Positions 53,489-64,000 of a stretch of 64,000 nucleotides of DNA are shown one piece after another. A program made the translations under genes and the position numbers. The stretch is from Rhodococcus sp. BP22 (GTDB lineage Bacteria; Actinomycetota; Actinomycetes; Mycobacteriales; Mycobacteriaceae). Under the pieces are notes generated by a model, which saw only the letters and a list, made by a program, of their open reading frames with translations, was not told the origin of the DNA and did not search any database. The stretch lies in the NCBI RefSeq assembly GCF_014281965.1, contig NZ_JACFTB010000002.1, positions 1 to 64,000 on the forward strand, read 5' to 3'. Position 1 is the stretch's first letter. Every line of letters begins with the position of its first letter.

Positions 53489-55023
53489 ACCCGAACGCCT
53501 TTCCGCAATTTCGTACTCACATAGTCGGCAGTGTCGAAGGTGCGAGTCGAGTTTCGGAAGGTGAACGTGTATGTCGGCCACATGACCGGATTGCGGCCTT
53601 CCGCATCCAGATACCAACTCGAGCAGCCGCCCGAATTCCACACCGTTCCAGCCAACGAGTCGTGAATCCACGAATTATATTGCCGCTGAGCCGCTTCGGT
53701 AACCTCCACGCTGACGATCCCGCCCTCTCGCATCTGTTCGAGTGCGGAGGCGAGATAGTTCGCCTGCGACTCGAGCATGTACACGATCGAACTGTGGCCG
53801 AGGTTGGTGTTGGGACCGTACATGAGGAACAGGTTGGGGAACCCATGCACCGTGGTGCCGCGGAACGCATTGGGGCTGCCGTCCCAATGCTCGGCGAGGG
53901 TGCGCCCGTCGAGGCCGGTCAGCGCGTGCGATACCGGAGGCTCCGTCGGGGTGAATCCGGTGGCGAAGATGATCGTGTCTACCGGATACGAGTTGCCGGC
54001 GGCATCGATCACCGAATCTTCGGTGACCGAAGTAAGCGCGCTCGTGACGAGGTCGACATCGGGCCGATCGAGAGTGGGGAGCCAATCGTTGGACAGGAGC
54101 ATTCTCTTGCAGCCGATCGTGAAGTCCGGAGTCAGCGCAGCTCGCGTTCGAGGATTCTTCACCTGCCTGCGTAGATGAGCCTTGGCTACCACCGACACCG
54201 CCGGTAGCACCCAAGGGTTGTGCGCCAGCGCGGTGACGTAGAGCTCGCGGTAGCTGTATATCGTTCCCCGTACTGCCTTTTGGACAGCCGGAAACTTCCG
54301 ATACAGCGTGCGTTCGACTCTACTGAGCGTGCGGTCCAGCCTGGGAATCACCCAGGCGGGCGTTCGTTGAAAGACCGTCAGCCGTTCGGCGCGGTCGACG
54401 ATCTCGGGAACGAACTGGACAGCGGATGCACCGGTGCCGATGACCGCTATGCGGCGACCGGTCAGGTCCTGTTCGTGATCCCACGTCGCCGAGTGGAATA
54501 CCGTGCCGGTGAATTTCTCCAGTCCGGCTACATCAGGCAACTTCGGGGTCGACAGTGCACCGGTGGCGGCGACGAGGACGTCGGCGTGCACGATGCCTTT
54601 GCTCGTCTCGACGATCCAGAGGTTCTGCGCCGCATCCCATCTCGCCGCATCGAGCGAGCAGTCGGTGATGATTCGGCTGCCCAGACCCGACTTGTCGACG
54701 ACCCCGCGCAGGTAGCGGTAGATCTCCGGTTGACGCGCGAACGTGTGCGACCACTCGGGGCTCGGCGCGAAGGAGAAGGAGTACAGCGAGGTCGGGACGT
54801 CGCATGCGCATCCGGGATACGTATTGTCACGCCACGTTCCGCCGACGTCGTGCGCTCGTTCGATGACTAGAACATCGGCGTCGGGGTCGTCCTGCAGGAT
54901 GCGGGAGACCGCGGCAATGCCGGCAAAACCAGCTCCCACGACAAGTACGTGTACCGATTTCGGCAACGTAGATTTTTCAGGGAGAGTGGATTCCTCGGCA
55001 AGGATTGATTGGGTACTTGTCAT
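53485..55023 (-). CDS. FAD-dependent Baeyer-Villiger-type monooxygenase
   Basis: 512 residues from ATG 55023, overlapping the TetR stop; the frame to 55629 is a shadow. The N-terminal FAD motif VVGAGFAGIAAVSR, the NADPH motif VIGTGASAVQFVPEI, and between them FTGTVFHSATWDHE, which matches the BVMO fingerprint FxGxxxHxxxW. The final position usually reads WP, so it is slightly divergent, as in the Rv3083/EthA-related group. It inserts oxygen next to a ketone, giving an ester or lactone. Lying between a TetR regulator and a steroid oxidase, a cyclic or steroid ketone is the expected substrate class. Confidence 0.9.
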   Translation of the reverse strand: MTSTQSILAEESTLPEKSTLPKSVHVLVVGAGFAGIAAVSRILQDDPDADVLVIERAHDVGGTWRDNTYPGCACDVPTSLYSFSFAPSPEWSHTFARQPEIYRYLRGVVDKSGLGSRIITDCSLDAARWDAAQNLWIVETSKGIVHADVLVAATGALSTPKLPDVAGLEKFTGTVFHSATWDHEQDLTGRRIAVIGTGASAVQFVPEIVDRAERLTVFQRTPAWVIPRLDRTLSRVERTLYRKFPAVQKAVRGTIYSYRELYVTALAHNPWVLPAVSVVAKAHLRRQVKNPRTRAALTPDFTIGCKRMLLSNDWLPTLDRPDVDLVTSALTSVTEDSVIDAAGNSYPVDTIIFATGFTPTEPPVSHALTGLDGRTLAEHWDGSPNAFRGTTVHGFPNLFLMYGPNTNLGHSSIVYMLESQANYLASALEQMREGGIVSVEVTEAAQRQYNSWIHDSLAGTVWNSGGCSSWYLDAEGRNPVMWPTYTFTFRNSTRTFDTADYVSTKLRKGVRV

Positions 55024-55601
55024 GACTGGATCACCTTTGCCTCCCATACCGGGAGAAGTCGGGCCCGCAGTTGGGCGTCGGCGTCGGGAGTGCGGAATAT
55101 CGAGGACACCGCCAGGCCGCGAGCGAGCTCTACGCTCAGCTCGATGGATTCGGGCGACATCGTCTTGCCCATGATTTCGGCGGCACCGCCGGCAATGGCG
55201 TCGGCGACCTTGCGTTCCAGCGGGACCATGGCCTCGTGCAATATCGGGTCGGTTCGCGCGGCCACCCATAGTTCGAGGGCGGCGTAGAACAGCGGTCCGG
55301 AGAACGCTTCGCTGAGGAGTTCGACGCCCCGGGCGCCCTCGGTGTTCGCCTCGAGAATTTCGGCCAGCCGCTTGTCCACCAGATGTTCGACGGCGGCAGT
55401 GACAAGCGATTCTTTGGTCGGGAAGTGGTGCAGCTGCGCTCCGCGGGACACGCCGGCACGACGGGCGATCTCTTGTGTGCTGGTCCTCGCGAAACCCTTC
55501 TCGACCAGGCAGTCGATTGCCGCGTCGAGCAGTTTCGTCTGCGTTCCGGCAGTGCGTTGTGCCTGCGTGCGCCGCTCTGACGGCTGAGTGCTCTGGGTCA
55601 C
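55020..55601 (-). CDS. TetR-family repressor of the BVMO-choD operon
   Basis: 193 residues from GTG 55601. The HTH is in TSTQEIARRAGVSRGAQLHHFPTKESLVTAAVEHLV; the rest is a helical ligand domain. It is the first gene of a four-gene operon in which every junction overlaps. A palindrome at 55627-55646, just upstream of its start, is the natural operator, so it is likely autoregulated and induced by a pathway substrate. The neighbouring multicopper oxidase gene lies on the same strand upstream and ends 26 bases before the operator. Confidence 0.9.
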   Translation of the reverse strand: MTQSTQPSERRTQAQRTAGTQTKLLDAAIDCLVEKGFARTSTQEIARRAGVSRGAQLHHFPTKESLVTAAVEHLVDKRLAEILEANTEGARGVELLSEAFSGPLFYAALELWVAARTDPILHEAMVPLERKVADAIAGGAAEIMGKTMSPESIELSVELARGLAVSSIFRTPDADAQLRARLLPVWEAKVIQS

Positions 55602-55626
55602 ATGGGTGACTGTAGCTGCAAATCAA

Positions 55627-55646
55627 CAAACAGTCCAGACTGATTG
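55627..55646. promoter_or_regulatory. TetR operator
   Basis: CAAACAGTCCAGACTGATTG: perfect inner arms CAGTC/GACTG around CA, with outer CAA/TTG, 20 bp in all. It lies 25 bases upstream of the TetR gene start, where it would overlap the promoter. Confidence 0.75.
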
Positions 55647-55672
55647 TAAGTTAACCCAGGTCGAGAGGGGAT

Positions 55673-57484
55673 CTAGGCGCGGAGTCGGTAACGCAGCATC
55701 ATCTCGTGATCCTCGTGATCGAGCATGTGACAGTGCCACATGTAACCCTGCAGCTCGGTAGAACCACCCTGTCCACCAGCCTCGTGAGCACCGTGGCCGC
55801 CATCGTGCATAGGCGCAGGACCGGCAAACGTTGCATCAGGATCGAATCCGAGCTCGTCGGCGGTGGGGAATCGCACGAGAATTCGGGTGACGGTCCCCGG
55901 ATACGTGTTGACGGTGTCCTTCGCGCCCGACTCCCATACAGCCGGCGGAGAGAGCGGTCCGGTCACATATCGCTCGACGTCGGGAGCCCACTTGAGGCCG
56001 ATATCGGGGCGCGGACTGTCGCGCATGTATGCCGTCAGATCCACGGGCGCTCGACCGAGCGTGCGAAAGTGCACCAGATGCAAGTGAATCGGATGCGGCT
56101 CGAGGGTGGTGTTGACGATGTTCCACTGTTCGACGACGCCCTGCGTCGGCATCTCGATATCCGGGTCGCTGTATCGAAGGTTGTTGAGCGTCATCATCGG
56201 CGGCGCCAACGACAACCCTGCCGAAGGCTGATTGACGGTCACCGTCCGCTGAACCTGAGCAGCAGGAACCGTCGGGAGCAGTGGTGGCTGACCCTTGCCT
56301 CCGCGATACATCGTCATGACGTCACCGACATATCCTCGGCCTGACGCCACCCTGAACTGACAGAACAATGGCATCGGCACCGCTCCCAACGATGCAGCCT
56401 GGGCGGGTGGCGGCTCGTCGTTGCGGAGCTCGACCAGTTCGCCGGGTGCCAGCGAGCCGAAATCGACCAGCACATCTGCCCGTTCGGCCGGCGCCAGTCG
56501 AATACTGTCGGTCTGCACCGGAGCATCGAGAAGCCCGCCGTCGTTCCCGATCACCCAGAACCGCATTCTGTTGCCGAAGAACAGATTCCACACACTGTAG
56601 GAGCCGGCATTGACGATGCGGAAACGGTACAGCCCCCGTGCCACTTCCATCGTCGGCCAGATCTTCCCGTTGACGACGCCGACGTCTCCGGTTGCGCCAC
56701 CTTCCCATTTTCCCTGGGGGACAGTGATATTGGACCTGATGCTCATGCTGCCGTCAGGGTTCATGATCTTTTCCTGCAGCACCAACGGTACTTCGAACTC
56801 ACCGGACGGTAACCCCAGAGAATTGTCGGCGAGGCCCGAATCGAATTGATCCCGAACCAAATTCATTCCGACCAAACCCGCATAGACGTTGATGCGCGTC
56901 ATCGACATCGCATGATCGTGATACCACAACCCGGCAGCTTCGTTGAGCCCCGGAAACCTATGGGTGAGAGACTCACCCGGGCGGACGAGCATCTCGGAGT
57001 TACCGTCACTGTCCGGCGGAGTGATACTCCCATGCAGATGCAACGACGTCGGAGTCATCTGCCGGTCCTGCTCGCTCATCCCGTGCAGCGAAGTATCCAC
57101 ATCGGCTGCAAGCGGATTGCCTTCGGTGCGATTGGTGTAATTCAACGTCCACGGCTGACCCTGCACGGACTCGATGGTCGGGCCCAGATAATCGAGCTCG
57201 CCATATCCGAACGTCGGACCGGCCGGGAGATCGGCGTGGAAAGAATGCATCGCACTGCGCGCATCGAGCGACACCTGCGAACCCCCGACAACCGGCAGCC
57301 TCGGCAACTCGTCACGAAACGGAGCAAGCGTGGGCGAATGGAACAGCAAAGGGCTACGGCCGCCGAAAATATCGTCGGCAAAAGCCCGCCGAGCTACCGA
57401 ACTCGACGGCAACGCAGCACCCCCGGCAACAGCGGCAACCAAAGCGAGACTCCGAAAGACCGACCTGCGCGAAATACCGTCCAC
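55673..57484 (-). CDS. Tat-exported multicopper oxidase
   Basis: 603 residues from GTG 57484 (GAAGGG seven bases upstream); GTG 57490 is two codons earlier. The Tat signal [20 protein letters not shown] is followed by three cupredoxin domains with all four copper motifs: [27 protein letters not shown] and [15 protein letters not shown]. The HCHxxxHxxxM ending supplies the T1 methionine. A His-rich insertion ([14 protein letters not shown]) precedes the last motif. It resembles the CotA/bilirubin oxidase/phenoxazinone synthase branch. Likely roles are copper tolerance or oxidation of phenolics or metals outside the membrane. Confidence 0.92.
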   Translation of the reverse strand: MDGISRRSVFRSLALVAAVAGGAALPSSSVARRAFADDIFGGRSPLLFHSPTLAPFRDELPRLPVVGGSQVSLDARSAMHSFHADLPAGPTFGYGELDYLGPTIESVQGQPWTLNYTNRTEGNPLAADVDTSLHGMSEQDRQMTPTSLHLHGSITPPDSDGNSEMLVRPGESLTHRFPGLNEAAGLWYHDHAMSMTRINVYAGLVGMNLVRDQFDSGLADNSLGLPSGEFEVPLVLQEKIMNPDGSMSIRSNITVPQGKWEGGATGDVGVVNGKIWPTMEVARGLYRFRIVNAGSYSVWNLFFGNRMRFWVIGNDGGLLDAPVQTDSIRLAPAERADVLVDFGSLAPGELVELRNDEPPPAQAASLGAVPMPLFCQFRVASGRGYVGDVMTMYRGGKGQPPLLPTVPAAQVQRTVTVNQPSAGLSLAPPMMTLNNLRYSDPDIEMPTQGVVEQWNIVNTTLEPHPIHLHLVHFRTLGRAPVDLTAYMRDSPRPDIGLKWAPDVERYVTGPLSPPAVWESGAKDTVNTYPGTVTRILVRFPTADELGFDPDATFAGPAPMHDGGHGAHEAGGQGGSTELQGYMWHCHMLDHEDHEMMLRYRLRA

Positions 57485-57645
57485 ATCCACACCCTTCGTG
57501 TCGCTCCGCGGGCTACCCTCCCGCCCACCTGGGTCGTTCCGCGGGCTACCCTCCCGCCCACCTGGGTCGTTCCGCGGGCTACCCTCCCGCCCACCTGGGT
57601 CGTTCCGCGGGCTACCCTCCCGCCCACCAGTGTGACCGCGCCCAT
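57394..57645 (-). CDS. possible repeat-containing leader ORF before the multicopper oxidase
   Basis: An 83-codon frame from ATG 57645 with AAGGA seven to eight bases upstream. It encodes three and a half copies of the 11-residue unit [11 protein letters not shown], because the 33-bp DNA repeat is a multiple of three, and then runs 97 bases into the oxidase gene in another frame. It could be a leader peptide whose translation affects the oxidase, or a chance frame through a DNA repeat. No homolog is known to me. Confidence 0.3.
   Translation of the reverse strand: MGAVTLVGGRVARGTTQVGGRVARGTTQVGGRVARGTTQVGGRVARGATRRVWMWTVFRAGRSFGVSLWLPLLPGVLRCRRVR
57507..57628. repeat. 33-bp tandem repeat, 3.7 copies
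   Basis: Three exact 33-base units starting CGCGGGCTACCCTCCCGCCC at 57507, 57540 and 57573, plus 23 bases of a fourth from 57606. They fill the region just upstream of the multicopper oxidase start and lie between it and a divergent ABC ATPase gene. Identity between copies suggests recent expansion by slippage, and copy number may vary between strains. Confidence 0.97.
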
Positions 57646-57729
57646 ACTATGTTCCTTCGTCGGCACCCGTCGATACCCCACACTCGGATCGTCCGGCACG
57701 TTCCTGCCGGTGGAGGGATTTCACAGAAC

Positions 57730-58806
57730 ATGGCATCGATTACGTTCGATCGCGCGAGCAGGCTTTTCCCGGGCTCGGATGCGCCTGCGGTGGACGCACT
57801 GGACCTGGAGATAGAGGACGGCGAGTTCCTCGTCCTCGTCGGCCCATCCGGTTGCGGCAAGTCCACCTCGCTCCGCATGCTTGCCGGTCTCGAAGAAGTC
57901 AACAGCGGACGGATCCTCATCGGGGGCAAGGACGTCACCAACGCCGAGCCCAAAGATCGCGACATCGCGATGGTGTTCCAGAACTACGCGCTCTATCCGC
58001 ACATGAGCGTCGCCGAGAACATGGGCTTCGCGCTCAAGCTTGCGAAGGCAAGCAAGGAAGAGATCAACACGCGAGTCCTCGAGGCCGCGAAGCTGCTCGA
58101 CTTGGAGGACTACCTCGACCGGAAGCCGAAGGCACTCTCCGGTGGTCAACGGCAGCGAGTCGCCATGGGGCGCGCCATCGTGCGTCAGCCGCAGGTATTT
58201 CTCATGGACGAACCACTGTCCAACCTCGACGCCAAGTTGCGGGTGCAGACGCGTACCCAGATCGCCCAACTGCAACGGCGGTTGGCCACCACCACGGTCT
58301 ACGTGACGCACGATCAGGTCGAAGCAATGACGATGGGAGACCGCGTCGCAGTCTTGAAGGGTGGAGTGCTGCAGCAGTGCGCTTCACCGCGCGAGCTGTA
58401 CCGGACCCCGGTCAACGTGTTCGTCGCGGGTTTCATGGGTTCGCCGTCGATGAATCTGTTCACGCTGCCGATTACCTACGGCGGGGTGCAGATCGGTGAT
58501 CAAGTCATTCCGGTTCAGCGCGAGGCCCTTGCGGCGTCATCCGGGGCGCAGGTCGTGTTCGGGATCAGGCCTGAACACGTGCAGATCGCAGACTCGGGAG
58601 TGAAACTCGAGATCGACATCGTCGAGGAACTCGGCTCGGAAGCTTTCGTGTTCGGTCGCGCTGATATCAACGGCCGGACGCAGACGATCGTCGCGCGCGC
58701 CGACTGGCGTGATCCACCACAGAAGGGCCAGGTCGTGCACGTACGGTTCGACGAGGCCCATGCGCATCTGTTCGACGGATCGGGCGACGGGCACCGGCTG
58801 AGCTGA
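57730..58806 (+). CDS. ugpC: carbohydrate ABC transporter ATPase (UgpC/MsmX type)
   Basis: 358 residues from ATG 57730, with GGAGGG about 12 bases upstream; the frame starts earlier (57649) without a better site. Walker A is [10 protein letters not shown]-loop [15 protein letters not shown], signature LSGGQRQRV, Walker [18 protein letters not shown]-loop [11 protein letters not shown]-terminal OB/TOBE domain (about 240-358, [13 protein letters not shown]) marks the sugar-importer class. No permease or binding protein is next to it. Such lone ATPases (MsmX, MsiK) energise several sugar importers elsewhere on the chromosome. Confidence 0.93.
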   Translation: MASITFDRASRLFPGSDAPAVDALDLEIEDGEFLVLVGPSGCGKSTSLRMLAGLEEVNSGRILIGGKDVTNAEPKDRDIAMVFQNYALYPHMSVAENMGFALKLAKASKEEINTRVLEAAKLLDLEDYLDRKPKALSGGQRQRVAMGRAIVRQPQVFLMDEPLSNLDAKLRVQTRTQIAQLQRRLATTTVYVTHDQVEAMTMGDRVAVLKGGVLQQCASPRELYRTPVNVFVAGFMGSPSMNLFTLPITYGGVQIGDQVIPVQREALAASSGAQVVFGIRPEHVQIADSGVKLEIDIVEELGSEAFVFGRADINGRTQTIVARADWRDPPQKGQVVHVRFDEAHAHLFDGSGDGHRLS

Positions 58807-58814
58807 GCCCACCG

Positions 58815-58862
58815 CGATCTGCTCTCCGGTTATGCTCGAGCGCACAACCGGAGAGCAGATCG
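58815..58862. terminator. bidirectional terminator between the ABC ATPase and asd
   Basis: 17-bp perfect arms (58815-58831 and 58846-58862) with a 14-base loop, between the convergent ATPase stop (58806) and asd stop (58870). Confidence 0.88.
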
Positions 58863-58869
58863 GGTAGAT

Positions 58870-61163
<2,294 letters not shown>

Positions 61164-61577
61164 GCGTGTGTACCTCCGGTGCATTTTCGTGTGTGTTTGT
61201 GGTGCATCTGGCCCCGCCACCTTACCGAGGTATACCTTCGCCAGCAGCCTTGGGTGTTCCGGGGAGGGCCCGTCGGAGCCCTCCACCTGCGGCAACAGGG
61301 TGTGGGTGGGCTGGTCACCGGACAAGTCGTGACATTCGCGACAAATGGGGCGCACACATGTTTCGACCAAGGAGACCGCACGGCGGCATATTCCGCATTG
61401 GTCATTCGACGTATCCGGTATCAATCCCTATAAAAGGCAGGAGGTATGCATTGAGGAGTAAGAGCGTAACGATCAGTATCGAATGCCGCTTTAATCACCC
61501 AAGATCACCTCGAGTGCAATATTCTCGACGCGTCCAGCAAACCTCCGTGTGGCCTTTTCGTCGGGAGACGGTCGTAT
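61164..61577. other. divergent upstream region of ask and the MalT-like gene
   Basis: About 410 bases. The aspartokinase frame continues open upstream to 61424 and would encode a short Cys-rich segment ([23 protein letters not shown]). On the plus strand, TTCGAC (61405-61410) and TATAAA (61429-61434) lie 18 bases apart as a promoter toward the MalT-like gene. A strong AGGAGG at about 61439-61444 is followed immediately by ATG-CAT-TGA, a three-codon frame that stops before the true start. Confidence 0.55.
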
Positions 61578-64000
61578 ATGAATACGCTGCATTACGCCGC
61601 ACCGAGAGTGCGAAGCCGAAAGCCACAGAGATCCGGCGCCACGATTCGGAGACGGCGCCTGCTGACCCTGCTCGAACCGACGGGTGACCGCAGCCCCATC
61701 ACCGTGATCGCGGCCCCCGCAGGCTCGGGCAAAACAACTTTGCTCGTCGATTGGGTCCATACGATCGACCCCGAATACGACACCCTTCTCGCCTGGATCA
61801 CCATCGACGAATCCGACAACGACGTGGCCGTGCTCAGAGCGTGCGTGGTCTCGGCGCTCGCCCAGTGCGGATCGCCCCACCTCACTTCTGCTGTCGGATC
61901 CCTTCCATCCGTGGGCGATCCGTCCTACTCGGAGTTCAGTGCACTGTTGGTCGAGGCCATCGAAAGCGTCGACGCACAGATCTGCCTGATATTCGACGAC
62001 GCCCATCTCTTGCACAACCGTGAAGTACTGGCCCTTCTGGGTACGTTTCTACATTGGCCCCCATGTAATCTTCGGATAATCATCGCTGGACGATTCGAAC
62101 CTCCACTCGCACTGCAGAAACCGCGGCTCGACGGACTCGTCCGTGACATCTCCGCAGCCGACTTGGCATTCACCACCGATGAGGCGTCGGATATGTTCCA
62201 GCGATCCGGAATCGCCCTTGCCCGAAGCGATCTGGTGAAGGTCATGAACCGAACCGAGGGCTGGGCAGCGGGTCTGAGGCTGGCTGCGATGACGCTGAGC
62301 GGTGGCACGAATTCTCCCGAACTCATCGACGGTTTCACCGGAACACAGCACACGGTCGCCGACTATCTCGTGAACGAGATCTTGGCCGGACTCCCCGACG
62401 ATGCTCGTACGTTCCTGATCGAGACCTCCGTACCCGAATGGTTCACAACCGATCTCGCCGAGAAGTTGACCGGCGTCGGGGGTGCGCAGGCCACCATCGA
62501 TCACCTGCTGGCGCAGAACTTTCTCATCGATCAGATCCCCGGATCGGAACCCACCTATCGATATCACCCGCTGATGCGTGGCTATCTTCGTGCCGAAATC
62601 TGTCGCCTTGGCGCCGGGCAGATCAGAAGCCTCGAGCGCGTCGCATCCTCCTGGTTCAGCGACTACCGGCAGCCCCTGCAGGCTCTGCAGCACAGCGTGC
62701 ACGCTGGTGATTCGAAATCGATTCTCGACATCGTCGGCGAGTCCGGTCTCGGACTCGTACTGCGCGGCAACGCTTCGGAGGTTCTGACCGCTATCGACGA
62801 CAGTCCTGCTTCGGTACGTCGACACGATATTGTTCAGTTGATCAGCGCCGCAGCACTATTGGCCATCGGAAGTGTTGCACCGGCGACCTCGACGCTGACG
62901 GCGCTCCGGCGCAGGCCACTCGACGAGCTTGCGAGTTTCGATTTCGAGATTCTGCGTCGAACTCTCGAGGTTCATGCGAGGGTGCACGTCGGCAACGACA
63001 TCGAGGACGCTTTATGTCGCTTACGCGAGCTGGAGATCGGCGAATCCGGTTCGCCCGAACTCGATTCGTACGCGCTGCTGATCGCCGGACTCGCCGAGTT
63101 GCATCTCGGTCGAACCACCGAGGCGCAGCGCTACCTCGAGGACGCGGTAGCGAACGGTCGGGCTGGAAATCTTCCGGCGGTTGTCACGACCTGCCTGGTG
63201 ACCTCTGCCGGGATCTGCTTTCTCACCGGCAGATTGACCGAGGCCCTTGCTCGTGGCCAGCGCGCCGTCACCTACGCACGCCTACACTCACTGACCGATA
63301 CTCCGCTCTTCTCGGTCGCCGAATCGCTCGAACTTCTCGTTGCCCATATCCGTATGACGCCTACGTTCGTGGCACCGGAGGATGTGTGGTCGAGCATCGG
63401 TCGATCCGCTGATTCCGCCGTCGCGCAGTACGGAAAGCGCGCGGCTCTCGTACTCAACGGGACGATCGAGGAGGTGAGCGCCGCAGGCCGTGAGTGGATC
63501 GAATCGGTTCATCCGGTGGTCCCCGCCTACGAGGCACTGCTGGCGCCGATGGTTCAGCGTCGATATCTGACGGCGGGTGAAACCCTCTGGGCAACCGAGC
63601 TGATAGCTGTCACGAGGCGACGGCTCGGCAAGGTCGGCGAGGTTGCCCTGTTGTCCGCCGAGATCCACCGCGTGCACGGGCGCTTCGACGTCGCAGACTC
63701 CGAACTTGCGGCGATCCTGGGCGGTCAGCTCCCATGCGCCGGCTTCACAACTCCCATCCGCGCTGCAATCACTGCTGCCAAGGTCGCGCTGGCACGACGC
63801 AATCCGGCACGCGCGTTCGAGCTCGTGTGCCGCGCTCTTGCCGAGGCCGAACCCGAGGCGATACTGCTGCCGTTCGCCGAGGGCGGCGCCGCTTTGCGGG
63901 ACATTCTCACGCACAATCGCGGGCGGTTCGGTCTGCTCGAACCATTCGCAGATCGCGCCCGCGAAGTAGTACCGAGGCATCCGGCTGCGGCCGAGTCGAG
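61578..64000 (+). CDS. MalT-like LuxR-family STAND ATPase regulator (partial)
   Basis: 807 codons are visible and the gene continues past the right edge. The ATG at 61578 is the first start after an in-frame stop at 61467. The N-terminus (SGATIRRRRLLTLLEPTGDRS) leads to Walker A APAGSGKTTLLVDWV (about 48-60) and Walker B LIFDDAHLL, as in MalT/AlkS-type STAND ATPases. HPLMRGYLRAEI in the winged-helix segment is a family mark. From about 370 on the sequence forms TPR-like helical repeats (LIAGLAELHLGRTTEAQRYLEDAV). The C-terminal LuxR HTH is expected beyond the window. Such proteins activate operons when an inducer binds the TPR sensor; the inducer is unknown. Confidence 0.92.
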   Translation, partial: MNTLHYAAPRVRSRKPQRSGATIRRRRLLTLLEPTGDRSPITVIAAPAGSGKTTLLVDWVHTIDPEYDTLLAWITIDESDNDVAVLRACVVSALAQCGSPHLTSAVGSLPSVGDPSYSEFSALLVEAIESVDAQICLIFDDAHLLHNREVLALLGTFLHWPPCNLRIIIAGRFEPPLALQKPRLDGLVRDISAADLAFTTDEASDMFQRSGIALARSDLVKVMNRTEGWAAGLRLAAMTLSGGTNSPELIDGFTGTQHTVADYLVNEILAGLPDDARTFLIETSVPEWFTTDLAEKLTGVGGAQATIDHLLAQNFLIDQIPGSEPTYRYHPLMRGYLRAEICRLGAGQIRSLERVASSWFSDYRQPLQALQHSVHAGDSKSILDIVGESGLGLVLRGNASEVLTAIDDSPASVRRHDIVQLISAAALLAIGSVAPATSTLTALRRRPLDELASFDFEILRRTLEVHARVHVGNDIEDALCRLRELEIGESGSPELDSYALLIAGLAELHLGRTTEAQRYLEDAVANGRAGNLPAVVTTCLVTSAGICFLTGRLTEALARGQRAVTYARLHSLTDTPLFSVAESLELLVAHIRMTPTFVAPEDVWSSIGRSADSAVAQYGKRAALVLNGTIEEVSAAGREWIESVHPVVPAYEALLAPMVQRRYLTAGETLWATELIAVTRRRLGKVGEVALLSAEIHRVHGRFDVADSELAAILGGQLPCAGFTTPIRAAITAAKVALARRNPARAFELVCRALAEAEPEAILLPFAEGGAALRDILTHNRGRFGLLEPFADRAREVVPRHPAAAES

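Noticed and set aside
57507..57628. CRISPR array
   Set aside because: The 33-base units are contiguous with no spacers; it is a tandem repeat.

Overview
The window is a high-GC actinobacterial chromosome segment that looks like Rhodococcus or a close relative (Nocardiaceae, Mycobacteriales). Supporting signs are WhiB4, PonA2 with a PASTA domain, a Crp/GlxR-type regulator, an F420-dependent enzyme, ESX-type small proteins, the 6C RNA, an Ms1-like RNA, GTG/TTG starts and probable leaderless genes. From about 13.7 to 44.7 kb the gene order follows, from memory, the M. tuberculosis stretch Rv3654c-Rv3683. Species cannot be fixed without a search.

Layout. 0.2-1.3 kb: decayed mobile DNA (a serine recombinase with a nonsense codon and frameshifts, and an IS3 relic). 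1.3-10.1 kb: an ankyrin protein, a lone oligopeptide-binding lipoprotein and a five-gene peptide ABC operon ending in a second, paralogous binding protein. 10.7-13.7 kb: a four-gene ESX-associated module (EspC-like helical protein, helical domain plus alpha/beta hydrolase, lipoprotein, YbaB-like protein), the best candidate here for an uncharacterised system. 13.7-18.4 kb: a minimal Tad-like pilus/secretion cluster. 18.4-19.9 kb: 6C RNA, a HAD phosphatase and an Ms1-like RNA with promoter and terminator. 19.9-26.0 kb: a degenerate Fic-like protein and a second peptide transporter (fused ATPase, two permeases, binding protein), divergent from acs across a consensus CRP site.

26.5-44.8 kb is conserved housekeeping: acs, an MHS transporter, a holin-X-like protein, an epoxide-hydrolase-like protein, the coupled nth-tlpA-nudix-marP operon, crp, a metallo-beta-lactamase-fold protein, RidA, DUF4177, two ArsA/Get3-type ATPases, whiB4, ponA2, a YqeY-domain protein, a metallophosphoesterase and tRNA-Pro(CGG). 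44.8-57.6 kb is more accessory: an F420 enzyme, HAD plus GH15 trehalase/glucoamylase, a furA-katA-dps peroxide-defence cluster, a coupled TetR-BVMO-cholesterol oxidase-ADC-like operon with a clear operator, and a Tat-exported multicopper oxidase preceded by 33-bp tandem repeats. 57.7-64 kb: a lone MsmX/UgpC-type ATPase, the ask-asd operon, and a MalT-like STAND regulator that runs off the right edge.

Common themes are peptide and sugar import, acetate use and cAMP-Crp control, redox and oxidative stress, and cell-envelope maintenance. All functions rest on reading motifs and on remembered family sequences. No database search was run.
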